Assembly (NCBI GenBank): GCA_025354795.1
Contig: JANXMF010000181.1
Coordinates: forward strand, 1 to 32,964
Reading direction: 5' to 3'
Length of the DNA: 32,964 nucleotides
Source: Pseudobdellovibrionaceae bacterium
GTDB taxonomy: Bacteria; Bdellovibrionota; Bdellovibrionia; Bdellovibrionales; UBA1609
The notes beneath the pieces are model-generated. The model saw only the letters and a list, made by a program, of their open reading frames with translations, ran no database searches and had not been told where the DNA came from. This document shows, in pieces, positions 8,617-17,739 of this stretch (positions are counted from its first letter, which is position 1; every line of letters starts with the position of its first letter). The translations under genes and the position numbers were made by a program.

Positions 8617-10906
8617 TCCCGTCACCACCAGTCTCGGGCGTCCCGGCCTTCCACTTCTTTACATACACCGAGCGCGACAAATAGCCGCGCACGCCCTTTT
8701 TCAAAGTGTCCGTGCCGTGGCCATGGATAATCTTTATGCGCGCCTCTTGGCTCAAGACCGCGGTATCCAACTGTGAGTCTAGAAAATGCAATGCCTCTTC
8801 CATATTCCGTCCGCGTAAATCCACGCAGCGGTCTTGATCGAGCGGGGAAGATGACTCGCCGGCGCGGCGCACCAGCTCGGTAGTGGGATTGCTGGCCTGA
8901 TGGGGCGAGCGCAGCTGTGACCACAAAACCATTAAGCGCATTGAATTGCTCAGCACGACCACTTCGCCCTTGCTGTTCGGCAGACTTTGCACCACGGCGT
9001 CGCGACCAATCGTGGTCGCAAAAACTTTGGAGCCTGGCGGGAAGACTTTGCCAAAATCTTCGGCGCTTTCAATCTTATTGACCGCTCGGGCCGCTGACGA
9101 TTTCACGATCTCCGGCATCTCGTGTTTGATTTGCTCGAGGCGTTCGTGGCGGCGAAAAACGTCTTCGACCTTGCTGTGTTCGATCAAAGTCTCGATTTTT
9201 TTCGCGGCATGCTTGAGCGTCGCTTCCATCCGTTTTTCTTTTTCGCGTTCGAAATTTTGCACTAAGGCCACGTAGCGGCTTTTTTCCGTGCGCATTTCCT
9301 GACCCTCTTTGACCACGCTTTCCATCAGGTGCCGGAGTTCATCCTTCATAGTCTCCACTTCGGCTAAACCTAAATGGTATTGTTTCATGTCCGGGCTGAG
9401 GGCGGCCATGGCGTCTTCAAGAATGCGCGCATCCACCCCCACGCGCCGTGCGGTCTGCAGCGCAAGCGATTGGCCGGCCACGCCCATTAGAAACTGATAG
9501 GTGGGTTTGCCAGACTTGGAATCGTATTCGAGGCTGCCATTGACCACGCCCGAGTCAACCGTCCAGCCCAACTTGAGCGGACCCAAATGCGACGTCACCA
9601 CGCCAAAACTGCCGTTACGGGCGTAGGCATGCAAAAACGCGCGCCCGAGGGCGGTGCCCTCTTCAGGATCGGTGGAACCACAAATCTCGTCGATCAACAA
9701 AAGCGTGCCGGGACCGTGCGACAGCGCCGCTTCGTTGAGAATTTTTAAATGCGCGGCAAAGGTCGAGAGATGCTGATCCACGCTTTGCGAGTCACCCACC
9801 GCGACGTGAATGTGCAGGAAGAAAGGTAGCTTTGAACCCTCGTCCGCGGCAATCAACAAACCACAGCGCGCCATTTGTGCGGCTAAACCTACGGATTTTA
9901 GCAGCACGGTCTTACCGCCGGCGTTAGGGCCTGAGAGCAGCAGAATGCGGCGATCGGCACCGAGGTGCACGGTGTTGGGAATCACATCGACATTCGCCAG
10001 CAGCAGCAGGGGATGTTTGAGCCCCACCATTTTAATTTCAGTGGGGTCGAATACGCAAGGCACACCCTGCATATGAGCCGCCAATTGGGCCTGTGCGAAG
10101 CGGATGTCGCAGCTAAGCAGCAAATGGCGGGCACTTTCAAATTCGCCGATGCGCCCCAATAGGTATTCGCTCAGGTGGCGCAACAAACGCTCGATCTCCT
10201 CTTCCATATCGACTTCGATTTGGCTGAGGCGATTGTTTAGCGGAATGATTTCCTTTGGCTCCATAAATACTGTTTGTTTACTTTGACTCGAAGCATGGAT
10301 GATGCCTTCCAAGCTGTGCTGTTTGCCGCTACGGACGGGGAGGACCCAGCGGCCCTCGCGATTGGTGACGTAGCGATCTTGAAGCACTGGCTCCATTTCG
10401 TGCTGCCGTATCAAACGGTCGAGCATGTTTTGGGTTTGGCGCACGATGTGGGCCTTCTCTTGAAACAGTTGGTAAAGCGTTTCGCTGGCGTCGTTGCGGA
10501 TATCGCCTTCCGGAGTCATAATCTGGTCAATAAACGAAAGCGGCTCGGTGGCGTCCATTAGTGCCGTCACGATAAACGCGGCCCAAGGTGAAGTGTGTTC
10601 CTTTAGAACTTCGCGCAGGGCCAGCAACTCCAAACAAAAGTGCCTGAGATCTTTAAGTTCGAGGGTTTTCAAGGTGGCCGCTTTGCTCAGGCGGGTGTGC
10701 CAGGTGGAAAAGAGATCGAGGCTTTCCATAAAAGGCCTTCGGCCCAATGATAAAATCCCCATCACTTCGGCGATTTCAAAAAAACTTTGTTCAGCTTCGC
10801 CTTGCGAGGGCAGCGGCTGCAAGTGGCGCAAACGTTCACGCGCACCTTGGCTGGTGGCGAGGTCCGCTAAGCGCGATAGAATCTCATCCCAATCTAAATT
10901 CGTCAT
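8591..10906 (-). CDS. mutS2: Endonuclease MutS2 (MutS-family ATPase with Smr domain)
   Basis: Walker A GPNAGGKT, LLLIDEICGSTDPEEG, and a C-terminal Smr domain (CVDLRGRNMEEAL...KIIHGHGTDTLKKGVRGYL). Start placed at MTNLDWDEIL (ATG at 10906). Confidence 0.95.
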   Translation of the reverse strand: MTNLDWDEILSRLADLATSQGARERLRHLQPLPSQGEAEQSFFEIAEVMGILSLGRRPFMESLDLFSTWHTRLSKAATLKTLELKDLRHFCLELLALREVLKEHTSPWAAFIVTALMDATEPLSFIDQIMTPEGDIRNDASETLYQLFQEKAHIVRQTQNMLDRLIRQHEMEPVLQDRYVTNREGRWVLPVRSGKQHSLEGIIHASSQSKQTVFMEPKEIIPLNNRLSQIEVDMEEEIERLLRHLSEYLLGRIGEFESARHLLLSCDIRFAQAQLAAHMQGVPCVFDPTEIKMVGLKHPLLLLANVDVIPNTVHLGADRRILLLSGPNAGGKTVLLKSVGLAAQMARCGLLIAADEGSKLPFFLHIHVAVGDSQSVDQHLSTFAAHLKILNEAALSHGPGTLLLIDEICGSTDPEEGTALGRAFLHAYARNGSFGVVTSHLGPLKLGWTVDSGVVNGSLEYDSKSGKPTYQFLMGVAGQSLALQTARRVGVDARILEDAMAALSPDMKQYHLGLAEVETMKDELRHLMESVVKEGQEMRTEKSRYVALVQNFEREKEKRMEATLKHAAKKIETLIEHSKVEDVFRRHERLEQIKHEMPEIVKSSAARAVNKIESAEDFGKVFPPGSKVFATTIGRDAVVQSLPNSKGEVVVLSNSMRLMVLWSQLRSPHQASNPTTELVRRAGESSSPLDQDRCVDLRGRNMEEALHFLDSQLDTAVLSQEARIKIIHGHGTDTLKKGVRGYLSRSVYVKKWKAGTPETGGDGITWAELRD

Positions 10907-12432
10907 AATTCTTTCCGGCCTCTCCATACTAAAACCGCAATCGCTAAAAATAGCAGCGTAGGGATCAACCAATAACCCCAAGTCATAAACAGCGTTTCAG
11001 GCGGCTGGGTGGCATAGGGCACTTCATATAAATGGAACCACTCCGCATGTAAAGGCGACAGCTCCATAATATCCCCCGAAGCGAGCGCTACGGTCGAAAG
11101 ACCTGTGTTGGTGGAGCGTACCAGCGGGCGCCGCACTTCCACCGCGCGGGCGAGAGTCATAAAGCCGTGTTGAAACGGCTGCTCCCACGTGCCGTACCAA
11201 GAATCGTTGGTTAAGTTTACCAACACCTGCGCACCTTGCTGGGCCTGCCGGCGTGCAAACCAATCAAACAAACCTTCGTAGCAAATCTGCGCGCCGATCT
11301 TAAGTCCACCTATCGTCAACACCGTCGGGCCCTGGCCGCGACCAAAATCGGCGACTTCGGGAATCAGTTGGCGCAAAAAGGGCAGCCAATCGCCGAACGG
11401 CATGTATTCTCCAAACGCGAGCAACACGGTTTTGTGATATGGCGGGACCAGCCAGGCGCCGTGTTCATCCAAGATAAAGAACGAGTTGGTGATGCGCCCT
11501 GTGCCGATCTGGCGCGAGTAGCCTCCGGTGATGAGCTTGCTGTGCATTTGTATTATTCTGGTTTTTAATTTTCGGGCATAGCCAAAACTGAGTTGCGGAT
11601 CCTCGATGAGTTCGGGAAAGGCGGTTTCGGGCCACACCGCGAAGTCCACCGGTCCGCTGGCCTCGAGGCCTTTCGCCGTCAGACTGACAAATTGATTGAT
11701 GACCGTGTCGCGAAACGCCGGCCCTTGTTCCGCCTGGAGTTTTTCTTGATTGCCAATATTGGGTTGGACCATAAGCACTTTAAGCCGAGCATCATTATGG
11801 ACACTCTCGCGCCCGTGCCAAAAGCCCACTAAATTGATTAATAAAATCAGCAGCAACGGAGTGACGGCGGCTTTCCCCCACGGGCGTTGGGCCTGCCACT
11901 GAACGGCCGCGTGCAAAAATAAGCCATGTAAGACCCAGCCGATATTGCTCAAGCCGATAAAGCCGATGATGTCGGCCAGATGAAAGCCCGGAAGTCGCCA
12001 CCAGAGCCAAACGTAGCCCATATGCCAATCAAAAATCATCGGCATCACGCGCTCCGCGACGCACATGAAAATAACCAAAGACCAGATTTTGGCGGCCTCT
12101 CGCAACTGCAATCGGCGGCAAAAGTAGGCCCATGCAATCCCCACGAATGGAACCCAAATATTCGCCAACGCACAAAATAAAAACAGCGTGCCGATAGCTA
12201 GGATCCAAGGCAAATGGCCAAATTCATGGACCGTATAAGCGACCCAGTTAAAGCCCACTGCAGTGAACACAAATTGCGTGATCCAACCAGTCCAGAAAAT
12301 CCGCACTAGTGATTTTTCACGCAGCCAACAAAACCATAATGGAACAAGTGCAAAAAAAGCGGCCCATGGCGGAAAGGGAATATAGCTTGTGCCAAAAAGC
12401 AATCCTGATAGAATAGCAAGAAGAGGTACCAT
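10903..12432 (-). CDS. lnt: Apolipoprotein N-acyltransferase
   Basis: Multi-TM N-terminus plus a nitrilase-like domain (VDFAVWPETAFPEL, YHKTVLLAFGEYMPFGDWLPFL, IGAQICYEGLF, VNLTNDSWYG). The start could also be at 12543. Stop overlaps the mutS2 start (ATGA). Confidence 0.93.
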   Translation of the reverse strand: MVPLLAILSGLLFGTSYIPFPPWAAFFALVPLWFCWLREKSLVRIFWTGWITQFVFTAVGFNWVAYTVHEFGHLPWILAIGTLFLFCALANIWVPFVGIAWAYFCRRLQLREAAKIWSLVIFMCVAERVMPMIFDWHMGYVWLWWRLPGFHLADIIGFIGLSNIGWVLHGLFLHAAVQWQAQRPWGKAAVTPLLLILLINLVGFWHGRESVHNDARLKVLMVQPNIGNQEKLQAEQGPAFRDTVINQFVSLTAKGLEASGPVDFAVWPETAFPELIEDPQLSFGYARKLKTRIIQMHSKLITGGYSRQIGTGRITNSFFILDEHGAWLVPPYHKTVLLAFGEYMPFGDWLPFLRQLIPEVADFGRGQGPTVLTIGGLKIGAQICYEGLFDWFARRQAQQGAQVLVNLTNDSWYGTWEQPFQHGFMTLARAVEVRRPLVRSTNTGLSTVALASGDIMELSPLHAEWFHLYEVPYATQPPETLFMTWGYWLIPTLLFLAIAVLVWRGRKEL

Positions 12433-12511
12433 TGCCCCTACGCTAAGATATCCAAGGATGGGAGTCACGCAGCCTGTGAATAGTATCGAAGAAAAAATCT
12501 CTAAAAATGAA

Positions 12512-13177
12512 ATGGAACGGACGCCCTTTTTGTCCGAATCCATGCGCGTGCGCTGCCCGCATTGCCGCAAGCTTTATTTGGTGCAAATGAACGACGTCAA
12601 GGAAGCCAAGCCCCGCTTCGAATGCGTGCAATGCCATTCGCGCTTTTGGTTGTCCCTGCCCGATGTGGATTTGCAGGCGGAACTCATCGGCGTTCCCATT
12701 CACTCGCGGCCCACTGCTGTGCTTGCGACTGAAGGGGGACTTCCGCGCTCGAAGGAACTAGCGGCGGCGTGGAAAAAGGTGATTGCCCATTACAGTGACG
12801 ATTCCGTCCATTCCGATTTTTTGCGTGTGGCTCAGCGCGAGCGCAGTTTACCATTCGCGGGCGCGCAGTACGCCCAAATGTTAAAGCTGATGCCAACGGA
12901 CGATGTCGCGCAGAAGCGGATTGCCGAAGTGCAAGCGCTCGGCGCGCTGGTTATCACTTCGCCTGAGAATTTTTTGGCGATGGACAAGCCGACGCGGCGG
13001 CCGCCGATTTTGCGCGAGCGGCGTTTTTTAAGGGTGTGGCAGTTACCACTGGTGATTGCAGTGGTGATGATGGCACTCGGCCTGGTGTTGCCCGTGTTTC
13101 GCAACATGGTGGGAGTTGGCGCGGCCTTCTTTTTTCTCGCCCTAGCTATACAAATTCAGTTTGGTCGGCGCAACTAG
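12512..13177 (+). CDS. Zinc-ribbon (MJ0042-like) domain protein with C-terminal hydrophobic segments
   Basis: VRCPHCRKLYLVQ...FECVQCHSRFWL has a CxxC...CxxC arrangement typical of MJ0042-type ribbons. The C-terminus LPLVIAVVMMALGLVLPVF...VGAAFFFLALAIQI looks like one or two TM helices. Start uncertain (12512 or 12542). Confidence 0.75.
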   Translation: MERTPFLSESMRVRCPHCRKLYLVQMNDVKEAKPRFECVQCHSRFWLSLPDVDLQAELIGVPIHSRPTAVLATEGGLPRSKELAAAWKKVIAHYSDDSVHSDFLRVAQRERSLPFAGAQYAQMLKLMPTDDVAQKRIAEVQALGALVITSPENFLAMDKPTRRPPILRERRFLRVWQLPLVIAVVMMALGLVLPVFRNMVGVGAAFFFLALAIQIQFGRRN

Positions 13178-15192
13178 GGTGCCACTCCGTCTTGCATGAA
13201 ATGTTGGGCCGCATCACCAACCACTCTTTGCACCATTGAAGGGGCATCGGCTCTGTAAAAATCGATAGGATTGACGATCAAGTTGCTATTCGCAAGCGGT
13301 GTGGCATTGAACATGGCTTGGGCAGAGGCGAGCATGTCGAACGGACGTATTTTTGAGTTATGATGGGGCGTCAGCGCCCCCCGCACCCGATAGTAAAAGG
13401 TGGAGATTTCCCGGTCGCCTTGGAGCGATACGTTTACGGCCTGAGCCAAGGCACTACTGGCGTCAATGATTGAAGTGTTACCGGGGTGATCATAAATATG
13501 ACTGTAGACCTCACCGCCTCTAAAACTTTCGCGGCTCTCATCCAGACAAATATAAAGGCCATTGTGTTTGGCCTCGGGGCGCGCATCCCAAAATACCCCT
13601 GAGTTTGGCAAGGGTTTGATTTCCAGGCACCGGCGCGCGCGCAACACTGGGAATTCCATTCCAATCATATTGAAATCTAGCGTTTTCAGTTCGGAGCCGC
13701 TGCTACTCTCTGAGGTCGAGATCCCATTGGAAGCGCTGACCGTGTAGTGGAAACCCGCGGCGCTGAGCGGAACGCCGAACGACTCGACCAAATTAAACAC
13801 CGAAGCCAACGGATTAAAGCTTACAGAATTGTCATCGGAATGACTGCGGCTCACCATAAAATTCGCTTGTAAACCAAACTTCATGGCCTGGGCAAAGAGC
13901 GGTTGGGCAGCACTCTCGTCGAATTGCATCACATGGGTGACTCGACTCAAGCGCATGACCTTGTCTGGCTGATGGGAGCAGTAATTCAGCCAGTTGCCGG
14001 TCATTGCACCTGCGGTCGCGCTTTGCGCCGCATAGCCCTCATTTTGCCGAAACAAAGCATAGCAAAGGAGCGGATAGAGCTTGTGTGACGCGGCCGGAAA
14101 GATCATCGAACCAATCCCAGGCCGCTCGATCAATTGTTTAATAGAGACCGTGGCAGCGTCGCCGGGAAACCAAGTGCGGCCAAGCGCCATCAGCCCGGGG
14201 TCATGGATCGAAAGGTATTGAAGCTTGTTGTCTTGCACAAACTGGCCAACAGAGATGCCGCGATCGGATTCACCCTGAAGCAATTTGGTTTTCGCGATAA
14301 ACTTGCGTAGGTTCTCGGTTCCAAATACCTCGCTCGCATCGACGCGCTTTCCGGAGCGCTGGGAGCCTTCCTGTGAAGGTAGAAACGGCATATCAATTAA
14401 ATAAGGTTTATATCCAGGCAGCACCTGAATTTCGCTGTTGATCGGATCGGGCTTACCGTCGGCTTTAAAGTTGATGCAAGGATAGATGTTTGGCTGTGTT
14501 CCGCAGTCCCGCGCCAAGGGGCTTAGCTCTATATATAGGTGATTCATTAGCGAAGTGACGGTCAGATTTGGAAACTTAAGCGTGATTTCCTTATCGTTGA
14601 TCTGACCTCCGGAAACCTCAACAAAAACCGAAGCGGAGGTCACGAAGCGTTCGTAAGGTCCGGGTTTTTTCGGCAGGCCGGCTTCACGATGGAAATCCAG
14701 CGCCTGGTTGAGTTGCGGTTTCAATACAGCCATTTGCAGCAAGTACCAGCCGTCAGGAACCATTCTTTGGTGAGACAATGGATCGCTTGCGGTCAGTACG
14801 AACTTATAGTTGTTGGTGAAGCTGACGCCCAATTTCATATTGGGTTGCAGATAATACTGAATCCATTCTTCGCCTCCGCGCTGAAATCCTGCCGAGGAAG
14901 GCCAGATGCCGACGATATCTTTTTGATCATGATTGCCGTCGAGCGTTAACGGCCCCTGAATTACGGGCTGCATGGCTCGATTCACGCCGTCGCTGGGGTA
15001 GGTGAGCATTATGTCTGGGGGTCGTAAGGTTTCGCTATTTCCCCCTGCATATGAAGATGAACTCGCGACGATCAGCATTGCCGCGATAGCGAGCGCCGTC
15101 ATTTGTCGGCAAAAAGAGCGGAAAATTGTCAATGCGGCCTCCGTACCTTCAACCAGTCGCTTCCTTACGACATTTGATTTGGGTAGGTTCAA
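13174..15192 (-). CDS. Large exported protein of unknown function
   Basis: 672-aa ORF with signal-like segment MTALAIAAMLIVASSSSYAGG. The body is coherent over its full length but no known domain was recognised. Confidence 0.75.
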   Translation of the reverse strand: MNLPKSNVVRKRLVEGTEAALTIFRSFCRQMTALAIAAMLIVASSSSYAGGNSETLRPPDIMLTYPSDGVNRAMQPVIQGPLTLDGNHDQKDIVGIWPSSAGFQRGGEEWIQYYLQPNMKLGVSFTNNYKFVLTASDPLSHQRMVPDGWYLLQMAVLKPQLNQALDFHREAGLPKKPGPYERFVTSASVFVEVSGGQINDKEITLKFPNLTVTSLMNHLYIELSPLARDCGTQPNIYPCINFKADGKPDPINSEIQVLPGYKPYLIDMPFLPSQEGSQRSGKRVDASEVFGTENLRKFIAKTKLLQGESDRGISVGQFVQDNKLQYLSIHDPGLMALGRTWFPGDAATVSIKQLIERPGIGSMIFPAASHKLYPLLCYALFRQNEGYAAQSATAGAMTGNWLNYCSHQPDKVMRLSRVTHVMQFDESAAQPLFAQAMKFGLQANFMVSRSHSDDNSVSFNPLASVFNLVESFGVPLSAAGFHYTVSASNGISTSESSSGSELKTLDFNMIGMEFPVLRARRCLEIKPLPNSGVFWDARPEAKHNGLYICLDESRESFRGGEVYSHIYDHPGNTSIIDASSALAQAVNVSLQGDREISTFYYRVRGALTPHHNSKIRPFDMLASAQAMFNATPLANSNLIVNPIDFYRADAPSMVQRVVGDAAQHFMQDGVAP

Positions 15193-15236
15193 AATTGATG
15201 CCGCTCACATATAAGATTTATCGATGGGAGGCGCTC

Positions 15237-15749
15237 TTAGAGCTTATAGGCGGGTGCTTGCAGCGCGACCCTCTTGCCATCCAAGATCATGCTCACTTGA
15301 ATTCCGTCATTTCCGAGGACTTCTTGCTCATAGTTTGCTTTAACTAGTGCCACAAATTCAAAGCTAACCTTACCACTGGTATCGTCAACCGTTGCCGCCT
15401 GGTTATCAATCGTCCATTTACCAATGGGCGTGAGAGCAAAAACCAAGATAGAGCCTGACGATCGGCCAATGGAACGGTCCTCAAAAGCTTGAATAACTAC
15501 GCCCACGTCGTCGCCCGGCTCGCTCAATAGCAAGTTTCCATAAGCCACAATGGTGAGGTCATGCCCTAAGGTCACAATCTTGCTCTGTGGCGCGAATCTA
15601 AGATCGCCGTCGCAATAAATTTGAGCGTCTTGTTGCAAAACTAGCTTTCCGCTGAATTCACAAGTCGAAATGAGCTCGGCACGCGCCGAAAGCGAAAAGA
15701 AACTCAAAACAAAAAGAACCAGTTGAAGCAAGGCAGGGTAGGTCGGCAT
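15237..15749 (-). CDS. Exported hypothetical protein
   Basis: MPTYPALLQLVLFVLSFFSLSARAELIS resembles a Sec signal peptide with AxA cleavage. Good purine-rich RBS upstream (AGAGGAGACTTA-ATG). Start placed at 15749. Confidence 0.72.
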   Translation of the reverse strand: MPTYPALLQLVLFVLSFFSLSARAELISTCEFSGKLVLQQDAQIYCDGDLRFAPQSKIVTLGHDLTIVAYGNLLLSEPGDDVGVVIQAFEDRSIGRSSGSILVFALTPIGKWTIDNQAATVDDTSGKVSFEFVALVKANYEQEVLGNDGIQVSMILDGKRVALQAPAYKL

Positions 15750-15857
15750 TAAGTCTCCTCTTCCAATGAATTGACTATATGCGTTATATAGCATTATAGG
15801 CTGGCACGCAAGCAGGAAAATGACAATTTGCGGCCGCCCCTAGGTAAAATTTTCAAC

Positions 15858-17243
15858 CTAGTCGTTTGCGGCGGCGGCTGTCACTTCGACCTTAACCGGT
15901 TTGATTCCCAAATGGCTGGAAATTTTCTTAGCGAACGAGGAGATGCGAGTTTCTGGCTGCGCCTGTTCGTCTTCCAGTGCCCGGCGCGCGGCCTGGTCCG
16001 AAGAAAATTCGAGCTTCTTGAAGTTGGCGGCGTTGTCAACGCGCACGCCGGTGAAGTCTAAGTCAGAATCATGAATCGCAAGCGCCTTATACGAATTTAA
16101 ACGTTTGCGCCAGCGGGTTTTGCCAGCCAAATGTTCATCGCTGTCACCCGTCTGCGTGATGTATTTGCGGATCACATCGGCCTTACGCAACTGCGTATTG
16201 TTGGCCATGATTAAAGCCGCAACCCCGGTGGCGAAGGCAGTGGCTTGCGAAGTGCCGGTCATATAGCCGTATTGACCGTTGGGAAGGGTGGAAATGATAT
16301 CGTTACCCGGCGCCGCGATGTCCACGGTTTGCTCGCCATAGTTACTACTCGGAAGGACGTTTTGAAAGCGGTCAATGGCGGTGACCGAGAGAATATTAGG
16401 CAGGCCATAATCGGCGGGATAATATTTGCGCAGATCCGAGTTGCTCCGTTCATTTCCGGCTGCGGCCACGAATAAAATGCCTTTTTTATTAGCGCGATCA
16501 ATGGCGGCGCGTTCTTCCACACTGGGGGCCACGCCTCCGCCGGAATAATTGATGATGTTGCAATTCATTTTCACGGCATAGTCGATGGCCTTAACGGTGT
16601 TGACCAAGTTATTGAGGTCATTGCCGAGCGGGTCGTAATATTTGAGGATCATCATACTGACTTTGGGCGAAACTCCGCTGATGCCGATGCCGTTCCCGCC
16701 TTCAGCGCCGATGATGCCCGCGATATGCGAGCCGTGGCCATGAACGTCGTCGAGTCTGTTGTTGTTGCCGGCGAAGTTCCAGCCATGCACGTCGTCGATA
16801 AAGCCATTGCCGTCGTCGTCGATGCCGTTCTTAGCTTTGTCGTGGCCGTGTTTGTCTTTGCCGCTTTCGCCCTTGTTGACCCAGAAGTTTTTAACCAGAT
16901 CGGGATGGGTCATGTCGGCGCCGGTATCGATGATGCAGACAACGATGTCGCGGCTGCCGCGGGTGATACGCCAAGCGCGCTGCGAATCGGTCATTTTTAA
17001 ACCCCAGGCCGATGAGATGGCGGGGTCGTTCATCAAGACTTCGACTTCCTTTTCGGGCTGACTTTTAGTCGGAACTGGTTTACCTAAAACCGTGGTGCGG
17101 CCCTTTGTGGTGAGCGTGCTCTTTTCCTTCACCTGGGAGGAGTAGTCCTCGCTCTCGCTGACGAAGTCGTATTGCGCGTACCACTGAATGGCGCACAGTA
17201 ACATCAGATGCAGTGCGAGCTTGCGATTCATAACGGCTTTCAT
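15858..17243 (-). CDS. S8 family (subtilisin-like) serine peptidase
   Basis: Catalytic triad motifs: Asp (VVCIIDTGADMTHPDL), His (HGHGSHIAGIIG), Ser (GTSQATAFATGVAAL). Start placed at MKAVMNRKLALHLML. Confidence 0.93.
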   Translation of the reverse strand: MKAVMNRKLALHLMLLCAIQWYAQYDFVSESEDYSSQVKEKSTLTTKGRTTVLGKPVPTKSQPEKEVEVLMNDPAISSAWGLKMTDSQRAWRITRGSRDIVVCIIDTGADMTHPDLVKNFWVNKGESGKDKHGHDKAKNGIDDDGNGFIDDVHGWNFAGNNNRLDDVHGHGSHIAGIIGAEGGNGIGISGVSPKVSMMILKYYDPLGNDLNNLVNTVKAIDYAVKMNCNIINYSGGGVAPSVEERAAIDRANKKGILFVAAAGNERSNSDLRKYYPADYGLPNILSVTAIDRFQNVLPSSNYGEQTVDIAAPGNDIISTLPNGQYGYMTGTSQATAFATGVAALIMANNTQLRKADVIRKYITQTGDSDEHLAGKTRWRKRLNSYKALAIHDSDLDFTGVRVDNAANFKKLEFSSDQAARRALEDEQAQPETRISSFAKKISSHLGIKPVKVEVTAAAAND

Positions 17244-17541
17244 GGCGGGGCACTCCTTGGTTCTACAGCTAAGAAGAGCAAGCCCGATGCCAATGTAAAT
17301 CATTGAAATCTCTTAGATTAAATCTTGGTCGCCGGCGCGAATTCGCATATTTTTTAGGGTTTCGTCTAAACCGTCGACGACCGTCTCAGATTGAGACGCC
17401 GGCGTGAAAGTTGCGAAAACTGAGCTTCTTCTCAACGAGTGCCAGGTCAATGAGCGCCCCGTAACGGTACAAACAATATTTGTGTAGTTAAAACCATAGC
17501 CTGAAAATCGCACTTCAGCCAGAAATGAGGAGGATGAAGTT

Positions 17542-17685
17542 ATGCGCGCGGACTACAATATCTGTCACAAGGATCTGCGCGGCACCCTTCAGGGGTTAAA
17601 CGCCAGCGCCAACTCGGCCATTGTGGCACAAGGTAGGGCTGAGGCCTCGGCTCGAAAATCCCAGATGATATTTCATTCCCTTTGA
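17542..17685 (+). CDS. Candidate 47-aa small ORF (MRADYNICHKDLRGTLQGLNASANSAIVAQGRAEASARKSQMIFHSL)
   Basis: ATG at 17542 preceded by AGGAGG with 8-nt spacing (AGGAGGATGAAGTTATG); open to TGA at 17685. Below the size cut-off of the ORF track. Confidence 0.4.
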   Translation: MRADYNICHKDLRGTLQGLNASANSAIVAQGRAEASARKSQMIFHSL

Positions 17686-17739
17686 TTCTAGCCGTGCCCA
17701 CCCGGTGCTTTGTCAACCCATTGTCAACTCTGTGTGAAG

